From contig NZ_MUNT01000001.1 in NCBI RefSeq assembly GCF_002001175.1, forward strand, positions 930,001 through 994,000: a stretch of DNA of 64,000 bases. The letters run 5' to 3'. Under the pieces are notes generated by a model. The model was given only the letters and a program-made list of their open reading frames with translations. It was not told where the DNA came from and made no database searches. Shown piece by piece: positions 1 through 9,992 of this stretch (positions are counted from its first letter, which is position 1; each line of letters starts with the position of its first letter). The stretch is from Rhodanobacter sp. C03. Its GTDB lineage: Bacteria; Pseudomonadota; Gammaproteobacteria; Xanthomonadales; Rhodanobacteraceae. A program made the position numbers and the translations under genes.

Positions 1-179
1 GAGGTCGGTCCGCGGCGGATCGTCATGCAGCGGCCAAAGTCAGCAGAAACTCAGCCAGCCTGAACATACTCTGCGCCGGTGACGGCGTGGCCATCCGGGG
101 TACTCGCGGATTGTGCGAAATAGCCATGGGTTTACTGCCGCGCAGCATACGGTACTCGTCATCGACATCTTGCTTGTTC

Positions 180-1796
180 ATGGAACCTCGATACGTGAGT
201 CAGTCGATTTCATCCGAAAACCCCGGCGGTCTCCAGTCCGGCTCTGCGCGCGGCGACCACAGCGTTTTCGCCATCCTGCTCGCGCTTTATTTTCTGATCC
301 TGTATCCGATCCTGCGCGCGAATCGTTATTACGATGACGACCTGAAGCGTGCGCTGGTCGGCCATAGCGGCTGGGACTCCAACGGTCGGCCGCTGACCAC
401 CCTGCTGATGAAGCTGCTGCAGTGCTATGACGCCGCGCTGGTGGACATTTCGCCACTGACGCAGATCGGGGCCATCGCCATGCTCGCGTGGGTCGGCGTG
501 TTGATTGGCCGCCGATATGCGATTCGCTCGCCATGGCTGGCAGCACTCGTGGCATTTCCGCTCGGCGCGCAGCCGTTCTATCTGGAAAATCTGTCCTACA
601 AGTTCGATGCGCTCAGCATGAGTGCGGCGATGTTGCTCGCCCTGCTGCCGATGATCGCGCTCAAGGATGATCGCCGAGGCTGGTGGCTGGGTGTGCTGGC
701 GCTTTTTGCAAGCCTGTGTTTTTACCAGCCAGCGATCAATGCCTGCCTGATCTTCATCCTGCTTGAGGTGCTGCTGGCCCAACTGAGCGACAGCACACCG
801 CGCCAGTTGATGCTGCCATTCCTGTGGCGCGCATGGCAAGCGGGACTGGCCGTGCTGGTCTATCAACTCGTCGTCGGCATCCACATCCACGGCTGGGTGG
901 GGCAGCAGAGCGAAAAGATCCACGGCCTGCGCGATCTTCCGGTGCTAAAGACCAATATCGTCGATTTCTATACGTTCATCGGCGACAGTTTCAACCAGCA
1001 ATGGTGGCGGTACTTCACGCCCGTGTTGATCCTGCTCGCCTTGGTTCCGGTGGCCATCGGCATCCGTTACGCGCTCAGGATCCGCCGGATACAACCGGCC
1101 TGGGTCAGTGCGCTCCTGTTCGCGCTCAGCCTCCTGCTGCCCCTTGCTGCCCTTGCTTGCGTCTTCGGTCCCATGCTGCTGTTGCTCAGGCCGGAGATCG
1201 AGCCGCGTGTCTTGATGGGAGTTGGCGCACTGCTGGCGGCAGCGTTGATCGCCATGCAGGCTGCTCTGCGGCAATGGCGCTGGTCGGATGTGTGGACCTT
1301 GTCGGTGTCCTGCATGCTTGCCCTGGGTATGTGCGTCATCGCCAGTGCCTACGGCAATGCCCTGGGTGAGCAGAAGGGCTACGAGGACCGGATCGCCGCG
1401 CATCTGGCCGAGGATCTTGCCGAGTTGAAGGTGAGCCATTCCATCCATTCCTTCCTGCTCGACGGCAGCATCGGATACGCACCGGTAGCGGCGCATGTTG
1501 CCGAACAAATTCCGCTCGTCCACACGCTGATCATTCCGTACATTTCCGTCGACGATGCGTTCCACACCCATATGTTCCTCATGTATTACCTCCCGGAGGT
1601 CGCCGACCTGCGTTTCGAGAGCGGTGCCGGCGGCTTGCAACAGGAAGCTGCGCTGCTGGCGGAAACCTGCCGGATGCCCGCCGTGCTCAACACGAGGTTC
1701 TACCGCCTGTACCTGGTCGATGACATCGCCGTGTTGTCGTTACGCCCGGCCGGTCAGCAACGGTGCGTGGCCAGCGCGCCACCGGTAACCGCCTAG
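180..1796 (+). CDS. GtrII-type membrane glucosyltransferase
   Basis: This encodes an integral membrane protein of about 538 residues resembling the glucosyltransferase domain (GtrII, Glucos_trans_II) family, which transfers glucose from a polyprenyl-phosphate carrier to surface polysaccharide. A first membrane segment is followed by the acidic loop NRYYDDDLKRAL and then W-D-x-N-G-R-P, the typical family N-terminus. About ten further hydrophobic helices and a soluble C-terminal domain follow. The frame is open back to 87. I chose the ATG at 180 because the translation only becomes protein-like there, but no clear ribosome binding site marks it. No partner flippase (GtrA) or GtrB is visible, so the acceptor is unknown. 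Confidence 0.75.
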   Translation: MEPRYVSQSISSENPGGLQSGSARGDHSVFAILLALYFLILYPILRANRYYDDDLKRALVGHSGWDSNGRPLTTLLMKLLQCYDAALVDISPLTQIGAIAMLAWVGVLIGRRYAIRSPWLAALVAFPLGAQPFYLENLSYKFDALSMSAAMLLALLPMIALKDDRRGWWLGVLALFASLCFYQPAINACLIFILLEVLLAQLSDSTPRQLMLPFLWRAWQAGLAVLVYQLVVGIHIHGWVGQQSEKIHGLRDLPVLKTNIVDFYTFIGDSFNQQWWRYFTPVLILLALVPVAIGIRYALRIRRIQPAWVSALLFALSLLLPLAALACVFGPMLLLLRPEIEPRVLMGVGALLAAALIAMQAALRQWRWSDVWTLSVSCMLALGMCVIASAYGNALGEQKGYEDRIAAHLAEDLAELKVSHSIHSFLLDGSIGYAPVAAHVAEQIPLVHTLIIPYISVDDAFHTHMFLMYYLPEVADLRFESGAGGLQQEAALLAETCRMPAVLNTRFYRLYLVDDIAVLSLRPAGQQRCVASAPPVTA

Positions 1797-2086
1797 CTTC
1801 CGGCGAAGCCGAACCCGGGCGGAAGCTGCTGGGGCGCGGTTCGTGTTCGCAAAATATTGCGAACAAAGTCATGAACTTACAAATTGCTTCGGGGCATGGA
1901 ATCCCGTGAGAATAAGCGCGCGCGGTGACCAGGGGGCTGGCCGCGCCAATGCATCGTCATGTCGGTCTGACATGTTGCTCATGGGTTGATGGGCCTTGGT
2001 GCGGAGTCACTGCTTCCAGTTTCCTGCCGATCACGTGTTCGATCGAACACGTGGCGCGTGCGGGTATCCACCTTCAGGGAGAACTC

Positions 2087-2770
2087 ATGAATTCGTTGAG
2101 CAAGCAGATCATCGTTGTGGCGGTGACGTGTGGGCTGTCGGCATGCGCATCGATCATCGGCGGCCGTTACCAGCCGGTCTCGATAGACGCACGCGCTGGC
2201 GACCAGAGCATCGTCGGTGCCGATTGCACGCTGACCAATGACCGCGGCCAGGTGCATGTCACGACACCAGGCACGGTCATCGTGCATCGTGCGTCCGCTC
2301 CGCTGAGCATCAGCTGCGAGAAGGGCGGTACGAAGGTCGCCGAGCAATCGGTTCCTTCGCATGTGCGCGGAATGGTATGGGGCAATATCGTGTTCGGCGG
2401 CCTGATCGGCGTCATTGTCGATTTCAGCGATGGTGCGGCACATCACTATCCGCAGATGGTGACGGTGATGTCGCAAATGGTGTCGACGGCAGGTCAGGCA
2501 GACACCGGAGCAACGACGATGGGCGCGCCGGCAGCCGGCCAGTCCGGTGGTCTGGCCAGCCTGGACCCGCGGATTGGCAAGCCGATGTTCAATGCCGCCC
2601 AGAATGTGGCAGCGCGTGAACAGTGCGATTCAGCCATTCGCGTGCTGATGGCGGATGGCCAGCGTGCCTTGTTCGAGGCGAGCTGCGCCGCCGCTGCGCC
2701 GATCAAGATCGAATGCCAGCAGGATCGGTGCACATCCATGCATGCCGATAGCGGCAATACCACCATGTGA
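2087..2770 (+). CDS. Putative lipoprotein of unknown function
   Basis: The product has 227 residues, with a signal peptide ending in the lipobox L-S-A-C (cysteine near residue 19), so it is probably a membrane-anchored lipoprotein. A short hydrophobic glycine-rich stretch (WGNIVFGGLIGVIVDF) lies near residue 105. The C-terminal part is rich in Ala and Cys. The ATG at 2087 follows AGGGAGAAC at a good distance; the frame continues upstream to 1925 but without protein-like character. The next gene starts 190 bp downstream. No assigned family was recognised, although lipoproteins with a central glycine-zipper-like segment are often cell-envelope components. Confidence 0.65.
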   Translation: MNSLSKQIIVVAVTCGLSACASIIGGRYQPVSIDARAGDQSIVGADCTLTNDRGQVHVTTPGTVIVHRASAPLSISCEKGGTKVAEQSVPSHVRGMVWGNIVFGGLIGVIVDFSDGAAHHYPQMVTVMSQMVSTAGQADTGATTMGAPAAGQSGGLASLDPRIGKPMFNAAQNVAAREQCDSAIRVLMADGQRALFEASCAAAAPIKIECQQDRCTSMHADSGNTTM

Positions 2771-2963
2771 GTCCGGCCTCGCTGGCGCGGTGGCCGATCG
2801 GCTATCGCGCCAGCGGCGCCCTCCGTCACGACATGCTGGCGGCAGTTACTTGCGATGGCGTGGGAAACCTGCGTTTCGATTCTCTAGTACCGATATGGCT
2901 TTCGCTTGTATTTGTAACAATATATCGTTACGTCTGGACAGCCTCTCTCGAAGACGTGCTCGC

Positions 2964-4580
2964 ATGAACCAGACGTGGGCCGATGTGTTTGCCCGAACCG
3001 AACGGACCGGAAATGAGCTGACAGGGGATGTCTCGTCCCTTGCTCGTTCGTCGTCATCGTGCGCACGGCCCTTGATCGTGGCGCTGGCCTGTGTGCTGGT
3101 GGCCGCATGCAGCGTGGGTCCCGAATTCAAGCGACCTGCTGCCCCCCAGGTCAGTGATTACACCGGCCGCCCGCTCTCGACCACCGTGGTCAGCCCGAAC
3201 GTTGCCGGCGGGGAAGCGCAGCACTTTGCCAAGGGCAGCGACATCCCTGGCGACTGGTGGACCCTGTTTCATTCCAGGCCGCTGAATGAGCTGATCGAAC
3301 ATTCGCTCGCCAACAATCCGGACCTCAAGGCGGCGCAGGCCGCGTTGTCCGTGGCCAGGGAAAATGTGCTGGCGCAACGGGGCGCCTTCTATCCCAGTGT
3401 CTCGGCAAGCTTCTCAGCCAGCCGCCAGAAGACCCCGGGGACCATCTCACCCACGCCCAGCTCGAATGCACTGCTGTACAACCTCTATACCCCGCAGGTC
3501 AGCATTTCGTATGCACCCGACCTGTTCGGCCTGAACCGCCGAACGTTGGAGTCAGTGAAGGCGCAGGAGCAGGCCGTTCGTTTCCAGATGATCGCGGCGC
3601 AGATCACGCTGAGCACCAATGTGGTGGCCGCGGCGGTGCAGCAGGCCGCGCTGCAGGCACAGGTCGACGCGACCCGTCAGCTGATCGACATCAACACGAA
3701 GATGCTGCAGATCCTGCGCTACCAGTTTGCCAAGGGTTATGCCGGCCGACTGGATGTGGCCGCACAGGAATCGCAACTCGCGCAGGTCACCGCCACGCTG
3801 CCGCCGCTGCTCAAGCAACTGGCCCAGCAAGACGATCTGCTGGCCGTGCTGGCCGGTCGCTTTCCGAGTCAGGCGCCGGCTGAAAAATTCGAGCTGGCGA
3901 GTCTGCAATTGCCGCAGGAACTGCCGCTGAGCCTTCCTTCGGAGCTGGTGGCGCAGCGTCCGGACGTGCTTCAGGCCGAGGCCAATCTGCATGCCGCCAG
4001 CGCCCAGATCGGCATTGCCACGGCGAACCGGCTGCCGAATATTGCGTTGACTGCGGATGCCGGCAGCACGGCGCTGGCGATTGGTCAGGTGTTCAAGGCC
4101 GGCACAGGTTTCTGGGATCTGGGCGCGGCCATCACCGCCCCCATTTTCCAGGGCGGAACACTGCTGCATCAGGAGCGCGCCGCGAAGGCCGCCTATGTCG
4201 AAGCGGCCGAACAATATCGCAGCACGGTCCTGACGGCCTTCCAGAATGTTGCCGACACGCTGGTCGCACTGCAACAGGACGCCGAGGGCCTGAAGGCGGC
4301 GGCGGCCGCCGCCGATGCCGCCAAGGTCACCCTGGATCTGTCGCAACGCCAATGGAAGGACGGCTACGCGAACTATCTCTCGCTGTTGAGCGCCGAGCAG
4401 GCCGATCAGCAAGCGCGGGTCAACCTGGTGCAGGCCCAGGCCAATCGCTATGCCGACACGGCGGCGTTGTTCCAGGCGCTGGGCGGTGGCTGGTGGCACC
4501 GCGCGGATCTGATCCAGACCGACTCAATCAAGTCTGACCCAATCAAGACCGATTCAAGCAAGGCTGACAATGAAAAGTAA
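2964..4580 (+). CDS. RND efflux outer membrane lipoprotein (NodT/CusC-like)
   Basis: This is the outer-membrane channel of a tripartite efflux pump, 538 residues, the usual length for the TolC/NodT family. An N-terminal hydrophobic segment ends in a lipobox (L-V-A-A-C) followed by the family hallmark S-V-G-P-E-F-K-R-P. Two outer-membrane-efflux repeats follow. I chose the ATG at 2964 because it lies just before this signal peptide; the open frame extends to 2655 without protein-like sequence. It overlaps the adaptor gene by 11 bp, so the channel, adaptor and pump form one operon. The last ~15 codons contain an imperfect repeat of the unit D-S/P-I-K-x-D. Confidence 0.88.
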   Translation: MNQTWADVFARTERTGNELTGDVSSLARSSSSCARPLIVALACVLVAACSVGPEFKRPAAPQVSDYTGRPLSTTVVSPNVAGGEAQHFAKGSDIPGDWWTLFHSRPLNELIEHSLANNPDLKAAQAALSVARENVLAQRGAFYPSVSASFSASRQKTPGTISPTPSSNALLYNLYTPQVSISYAPDLFGLNRRTLESVKAQEQAVRFQMIAAQITLSTNVVAAAVQQAALQAQVDATRQLIDINTKMLQILRYQFAKGYAGRLDVAAQESQLAQVTATLPPLLKQLAQQDDLLAVLAGRFPSQAPAEKFELASLQLPQELPLSLPSELVAQRPDVLQAEANLHAASAQIGIATANRLPNIALTADAGSTALAIGQVFKAGTGFWDLGAAITAPIFQGGTLLHQERAAKAAYVEAAEQYRSTVLTAFQNVADTLVALQQDAEGLKAAAAAADAAKVTLDLSQRQWKDGYANYLSLLSAEQADQQARVNLVQAQANRYADTAALFQALGGGWWHRADLIQTDSIKSDPIKTDSSKADNEK

Positions 4581-5760
4581 ATCATTTGGCGGGATGTCGG
4601 CTGCGGGACGTGGGGTCAGATTCCCGCGCGCACTTGCCGCCGCCTTGGCGGCGACGACGATCGTGTTGTGTGCCGGCTGCTCACATCAGACCGACGACAA
4701 CGCGCAGGCCGCCGCCGTGAAGGCCAGCAATGTGACGATGACGGCAGCGCAGCGACAGCACATCCAGCTTTTTACCGTCGCGGCGTCCACCTTCCACCAG
4801 ACCACCGAGGCGACCGGTGCGGTGGACTTCGACAACGACCAGGCCACCAGCGTGCTGGCGGCCTTCTCCGGTCCGGTGTCGCGACTGCTCGTTTCCCCCG
4901 GTCAGCAAGTCAGGAAAGGCGACCCGCTGGCGCTGGTTGATTCGCCCGACTTTGCGGCGGCGATCAGCACCTACAGCAAGGCGCTCGTCACGGCGAAGAA
5001 CGCTCGCCGGCTGGCCGATGTGGACAAGGATCTGGTCCAGCACAACGGGGTGTCCCAGCGTGAGTACGAGCAGGCGCAAACCGACGCAGCCAGCGCCGAG
5101 GCCGACCGCGATGCCGCCTTGCAGGCGCTCGCCTCGCTGAGCGTGGATGCACAGACCATCAAGAACCTCCAGGCCGGCCGGCCGGTGCCGCACATCCAGG
5201 GCGTGATCCGCTCGCCGATCACGGGAACCGTGGTGGAAAAACTGATCACGCCCGGACAACTGCTGCAGGCGGGCACCACGCCGTGCTTTACCGTGGCCGA
5301 TCTTTCGCGCGTATGGGTGATGGCGCAGATTTCCGCCTCCGATCTTGCCTCGGTGAGTACCGGTGACGCGGCCGACGTGGAGACCGGTGTCGACGGGCAG
5401 AAGGTTTCCGGCACCGTGGACAACATCTCGGCCGTGGTGAACCCCGACACCCGGGCCGTCATCGCGCGCGTAGTCGTCGAGAATCCCAAAGGTCTGCTGA
5501 AGAAGCAGATGTATGTCCGCGTGCAGATCCACGCCAGGCAGCAAAGCACGGGCATGCTGGTGCCGGTGTCGGCGGTCTTGCGCGACGACGAGAACCTGCC
5601 GTTTGTCTATGCCGTCCAGCGCGATGGCAGTTTCGCTCGGCAGCATGTGACACTGGGCTCGCGCACCGGGGACCAATATGTCATTCCGGACGGCGTCAAA
5701 GGTGGTGACCAGATCGTGGTCGATGGCGGCATCTTCATCCAGTTCATGCAAAATCAATGA
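4570..5760 (+). CDS. RND efflux periplasmic adaptor (CusB/CzcB-like)
   Basis: This membrane fusion protein of 396 residues links the inner-membrane pump to the outer-membrane channel. An N-terminal hydrophobic stretch ends in A-G-C and is probably lipid-anchored. The biotinyl-lipoyl-like half motifs (GPVSRLLVSPGQQVRKGD and SPITGTVVEKLITPGQLL) flank a helical hairpin at about residues 140-190, followed by the beta-barrel domain. Histidine- or methionine-rich metal-binding termini, which would prove a metal role, are not seen. It overlaps the upstream channel gene by 11 bp and the downstream pump gene by 4 bp (ATGA), indicating translational coupling. Confidence 0.88.
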   Translation: MKSKSFGGMSAAGRGVRFPRALAAALAATTIVLCAGCSHQTDDNAQAAAVKASNVTMTAAQRQHIQLFTVAASTFHQTTEATGAVDFDNDQATSVLAAFSGPVSRLLVSPGQQVRKGDPLALVDSPDFAAAISTYSKALVTAKNARRLADVDKDLVQHNGVSQREYEQAQTDAASAEADRDAALQALASLSVDAQTIKNLQAGRPVPHIQGVIRSPITGTVVEKLITPGQLLQAGTTPCFTVADLSRVWVMAQISASDLASVSTGDAADVETGVDGQKVSGTVDNISAVVNPDTRAVIARVVVENPKGLLKKQMYVRVQIHARQQSTGMLVPVSAVLRDDENLPFVYAVQRDGSFARQHVTLGSRTGDQYVIPDGVKGGDQIVVDGGIFIQFMQNQ

Positions 5761-8700
5761 GCGAGCAACTGCCTTCCACCGAGTCCCAGTCCCGAACGGT
5801 CTCGATCATGAACCGGATTGTGGCCTCGTCGCTGGGCCAGCCTTTCCTCGTCATCCTGATGACGCTGCTGCTGGTGGGATCGGGAGCACGCTCGCTGCAG
5901 CGCCTGCCGGTGGATGCCTATCCGGATCTCTCGCCGCCGATCGTCGAAATCATCACCCAGTGGCCCGGGCATGCCGCCGAGGAAGTGGAGCGGCTGATCA
6001 CGGTGCCGGTCGAGCTCGGCATGAATGGCATTCCGAATTCGAACAACGTCCGCTCGATCTCGCTGTATGGGCTGTCCGACGTCATCATCACGTTCAACAA
6101 TGGTGCGGGTGACCTGCCCACGCGCCAGGAAGTCTTCAACCGGCTGCCCAGCCTGAGCCTGCCGCCCGGCGTGAGCCCTTCGGTGTCGCCGTTGTCCGCG
6201 CCATCGGGCCTGATCTATCGGTACGTGCTGGAGAGCCCCGACCGCTCGCCGATGGAACTCAAGACTCTCGAAGCCTGGACGGTCGAACCGCAATACCGGT
6301 CGGTACCCGGCGTCGCGGATGACTCCGGGTTTGGCGGTGGCACCATGCAATACCAGGTGTTGCTCGACCAGGCCAAGATCGCCGCGGTCGGCCTGTCGGC
6401 GGTGCAGGTGGAAGCTGCGCTGGCGGCCAACAACAGCAACGCCGGCGGCGGCTTTTATTCGCAGGGTGGCCAGTTCTATTACGTGCGTGGCATGGGCAAC
6501 CTGGAGACGCTGGAGGACATTGGCAACGTGGTACTGGCGGTGCATGACGGCACCCCGGTATTGCTGAAAGACGTCGGCCGCGTGGTCATCGGGATCGCAC
6601 CGCGCCTGGGTGAATTCGGCTATGAGAAACAGGACGACGCGGTGGAAGGCGTCATCCTGTTGCGTACGGGCGAAAAAACCCAGGACGTGCTGAAGCGGGT
6701 CGAGGCGAAGACCAAGGAGCTCAACAGTGGCGTGCTGCCCAGCGACGTCAAGGTTGTTCCGTACTACGACCGTACCGATCTGATCGGACTGACCACCAAG
6801 ATCGTGGAGCAGAACCTGCTGCGCGGCATGTTGCTGGTCGTGGTGATCCTGATCTTCTTCCTCTACGACGTGCGTGCGGGGTTGATTGTCGCGATAACCA
6901 TACCGCTGGCCTTGCTGTTCGCCTTCATCTGCCTGGATCTGCAGGGCGCCTCGGCCAACCTGCTGTCGATCGGCGCGATCGACTTCGGCATCCTGGTGGA
7001 TGCGGCGGTGGTGATGGTGGAAAACATCTTCCGCCAGATCGCCGAACGCAAGGGAACACCACTCAACGTCAGGGAAATCATCCGGGACGCGGCAGCGGAG
7101 GTGGATCGTCCGCTGTTCTATGCCGTCGCAGTGATCGTGGTCAGCTTCATGCCGATCTACGTCTTGTCGGGGCCTTCCGGGACGTTGTTCAAACCGATGG
7201 CCGACACGATGATTTTCGCGTTGGTCGGCTCCCTGGTGGTCACGCTCACCTTGCTGCCGGTGCTGTGCGCGTGGTTCATGCGCAAGGGCGTGAAGGAGCG
7301 ACACAACCGCGCTTTTGAAGCGACCAAGTCGGTCTACATCAAGGGTCTCGATTTCTGTCTTGCCCGTCCATGGGGGACGACGCTCGCCTCGACCCTTCTG
7401 CTGCTTTGTTCGCTGCTGCTGATCCCGCGCATTGGCGCCGAGTTCATGCCGCAGCTGGATGAAGGCGCGCTGTGGGTGCGCGCCACGATGCCGTACACGA
7501 TTTCGTTCGACGAGTCGGCGAAGATCACTCCGAAGATCCGCGACATCCTGCGCTCGTTTCCCGAAGTCACCACGGTCGCCTCGGAACTGGGTCGCCCCGA
7601 CGACGGTACCGATTCGACCGGATTCTTTAACGTCGAATTCTACGTAGGCCTCAAGCCCTATTCGGAATGGAGCGGCTCCTATCGCACCAAGCCCGAGCTG
7701 ATTGCGGCAATCAATCAGAAACTGCTGGCCTTCCCCGGCATCAATTTCAATTACACCCAGCCAGCCGAGGATGCGGTGGATGAGGCGGAGACCGGCCTGA
7801 AGAGCGCGTTGGCGGTCAAGGTCTTCGGTTCCGACCTGAATACGCTGCAGCAAAAGGGCAAAGCCATCAAGCAGGTGCTGGAGCAGGTACGTGGCATCCG
7901 TGACGTGACCCTGGTGCAGGAACTCGGACAGCCCAGTCTCTCCATCACGATCAACCGCGCCGCGATTGCCCGTTACGGCTTGAACGTTGCCGACATCAAT
8001 GGCGTGATCACGACCGCCATCGGCGGCGACGTGGCCACCGAAGTGGTGCAGGGAGAAAAGCAGTTCGATCTGGTCGTTCGCCTCGAACAGCAATACCGCG
8101 ACAACCCCGAGGAAATCGGCAATATCCTGGTGGCGACGCCCGGCGGACAGCAGATTCCGCTGAAGGAATTCGCGGACATCAAGGTCACCAACGGGGCCTC
8201 CTTCATCTACCGCCAGAACAATTCGCGCTACATCGGCGTGCAGTTTTCGGTGGAAGGGCGGGATCTGGCCGGCGCGGTCGAAGACGCCATCCAGCAAGTC
8301 AACCAGAAGATCAGCGTGCCGCCGGGCTATCACCTGGACTGGGGCGGCGAATACTCGGAATACACCGCTTCACGGGCGCAGTTGAATGTCATTCTGCCGC
8401 TCACGCTGGCGCTGATTTTCCTGTTGCTGTTTACCCTCTACAGCAATTTCAAATTCCCGTTCATCACCGTGCTCGGCGTGCTGCTGTCGGCACCGGTGGG
8501 CGGCATCGTGGCGCTCTGGCTCACCGGCACACCGTTCTCGGTGTCCTCCGGCATCGGCTTCCTGGCCCTGTTCGGCGTCTCGGTGCAGACGGCGGTCGTG
8601 TATATCTCCTACGTCAACGAACTGCGTCTCGGCGGTACCGATCTCAACGAGGCGATACGCCAGGGCGCGATCCTGCGCCTGCGCCCGATCATGATGACCG

Positions 8701-8882
8701 CACTGGTGGCGGCACTGGGATTGTTGCCGGCGGCGCTGGCCACCGGCGTAGGCACGGATACCCAGCGGCCGTTTGCGCTGGTCATTGTCAGCGGCCTGTT
8801 CACGCGGCTGTTGATCAGCATCTTCCTGATGCCGGCGCTGTATGCCCTGGTGGCGCGTCCGCACGATCGGCTGGAGGTTTGA
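5757..8882 (+). CDS. Inner-membrane RND efflux pump (CusA/CzcA heavy-metal class)
   Basis: This proton-driven RND transporter has 1041 residues and the duplicated topology of twelve membrane helices with two large periplasmic loops. TM4 carries D409-F-G-x-x-x-D415-x-x-x-x-x-x-E422-N, the acidic pattern of the heavy-metal efflux (HME) subgroup rather than the drug-exporting HAE1 subgroup. Other signatures are YPDLSPP near residue 60 and AEFMPQLDEG near residue 560. The exported substrate cannot be read from sequence: the methionine-cluster metal sites of CusA were not identified. It is the last gene of the three-gene pump operon. No two-component system or MerR regulator is next to it. Confidence 0.88.
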   Translation: MSEQLPSTESQSRTVSIMNRIVASSLGQPFLVILMTLLLVGSGARSLQRLPVDAYPDLSPPIVEIITQWPGHAAEEVERLITVPVELGMNGIPNSNNVRSISLYGLSDVIITFNNGAGDLPTRQEVFNRLPSLSLPPGVSPSVSPLSAPSGLIYRYVLESPDRSPMELKTLEAWTVEPQYRSVPGVADDSGFGGGTMQYQVLLDQAKIAAVGLSAVQVEAALAANNSNAGGGFYSQGGQFYYVRGMGNLETLEDIGNVVLAVHDGTPVLLKDVGRVVIGIAPRLGEFGYEKQDDAVEGVILLRTGEKTQDVLKRVEAKTKELNSGVLPSDVKVVPYYDRTDLIGLTTKIVEQNLLRGMLLVVVILIFFLYDVRAGLIVAITIPLALLFAFICLDLQGASANLLSIGAIDFGILVDAAVVMVENIFRQIAERKGTPLNVREIIRDAAAEVDRPLFYAVAVIVVSFMPIYVLSGPSGTLFKPMADTMIFALVGSLVVTLTLLPVLCAWFMRKGVKERHNRAFEATKSVYIKGLDFCLARPWGTTLASTLLLLCSLLLIPRIGAEFMPQLDEGALWVRATMPYTISFDESAKITPKIRDILRSFPEVTTVASELGRPDDGTDSTGFFNVEFYVGLKPYSEWSGSYRTKPELIAAINQKLLAFPGINFNYTQPAEDAVDEAETGLKSALAVKVFGSDLNTLQQKGKAIKQVLEQVRGIRDVTLVQELGQPSLSITINRAAIARYGLNVADINGVITTAIGGDVATEVVQGEKQFDLVVRLEQQYRDNPEEIGNILVATPGGQQIPLKEFADIKVTNGASFIYRQNNSRYIGVQFSVEGRDLAGAVEDAIQQVNQKISVPPGYHLDWGGEYSEYTASRAQLNVILPLTLALIFLLLFTLYSNFKFPFITVLGVLLSAPVGGIVALWLTGTPFSVSSGIGFLALFGVSVQTAVVYISYVNELRLGGTDLNEAIRQGAILRLRPIMMTALVAALGLLPAALATGVGTDTQRPFALVIVSGLFTRLLISIFLMPALYALVARPHDRLEV

Positions 8883-9048
8883 GGTTATCCAGGGGCCATG
8901 CGGGATCGGCTTGGCGGGGCAGGAGAGGCTTGCCATGCCGATGGGGCATGGCGAAGTTGTAGTATCCCCAGCACGCCGGTTCAGTCGCGGTCCGATGGGA
9001 GCAGTCCACGGGCAGCGGTCTCACTGATCACACAACGAGGTCTGCGCC

Positions 9049-9873
9049 ATGAGTGCTTCGGAAGGGATAGTCCAGCAGCTGACGCGGATTCCGTTTTTCC
9101 TCAAGCTCTGGAGCCGGTTCCCGCTCGGGCCGCTCCGCCTGCGCGTGGAACACGGTATTTTCCCTTACCCGCACTATGCGTACGGGCTGTTCTGGGCAGC
9201 GACGCTCGCTTCCCGGCTGGGCATCGAGCGCATTTCGGCCATCGAGTTCGGGGTTGCCGGTGGTCGCGGCCTGATCGCGCTTGAGCGAGCCGCCACGGAA
9301 ATATCCGAAGCAACCGGCGTCGGTATCGATGTGTTCGGATTCGACAGTGGTGAGGGCATGCCAGCCCCGGTGGACTACCGCGACCTGCCGCACATCTGGG
9401 GTGCCGGGTTCTATCGCATGGACGCAGACAAGCTGCGCAAGCAACTATCAAACGCAAAACTGGTGCTGGGTGACGTACGCACGACGACGGCAGGATGGAT
9501 CGCCGAGCAACATGCGCCGGTCGGTTTCGTCGCATTCGATCTCGACTACTACAGTGCGACCGTTGCCGCGTTGCAGATCCTGTCCGGACCACCATCGACC
9601 CATCTGCCGCGCGTTTACAGCTATTTCGACGACGTGACCGCGAACGACCTCGGCTGCATGAATCCCTACGTCGGCGAACTGCTCGCGATCAACGAATTCA
9701 ACCAGCGCTTTGCGGACCGCAAGGTCTGCCGCATCGAGCTGCTGCGGGTCCACCGGCACCGCTGGGAGAGATGGCAGGAGCGCATGTTCGCATTTCACAA
9801 CTTCACGCACCCGCAATACACGCAGCTGGTGATTCCAACGGATCGGGCCAGCAGTCAGCTGCCGCTGGCCTGA
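9049..9873 (+). CDS. Class I methyltransferase-like protein (hypothetical)
   Basis: The 274-residue soluble protein has the layout of a Rossmann-type methyltransferase. A glycine-rich loop (AIEFGVAGGRGL, about residues 63-75) is followed by an acidic strand end (IDVFGFDSGEGMP) and later FVAFDLDYYSATV. This arrangement is reminiscent of TylF/MacO-like methyltransferases and of proteins beside polysaccharide loci, but no catalytic residue is certain. The ATG at 9049 is preceded by CGAGGT. It stands alone, about 170 bp after the efflux operon and convergent with the next gene. Confidence 0.55.
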   Translation: MSASEGIVQQLTRIPFFLKLWSRFPLGPLRLRVEHGIFPYPHYAYGLFWAATLASRLGIERISAIEFGVAGGRGLIALERAATEISEATGVGIDVFGFDSGEGMPAPVDYRDLPHIWGAGFYRMDADKLRKQLSNAKLVLGDVRTTTAGWIAEQHAPVGFVAFDLDYYSATVAALQILSGPPSTHLPRVYSYFDDVTANDLGCMNPYVGELLAINEFNQRFADRKVCRIELLRVHRHRWERWQERMFAFHNFTHPQYTQLVIPTDRASSQLPLA

Positions 9874-9992
9874 GCGAAGCGCGTAGTTCAGGGCAACGGG
9901 GCCAGCGGTTTCATGCGCGCGTTGACTGACTACCTGTGAGTGGCACTGACCGGACTCACCGCCGTTCCCGGCATCGATTGTCGGGGCGCCGG

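Noticed and set aside
5754..8333. 859-codon open frame on the minus strand
   Set aside because: It lies entirely opposite the RND pump gene and its translation is low-complexity His/Arg/Gln-rich, an artefact of high GC.
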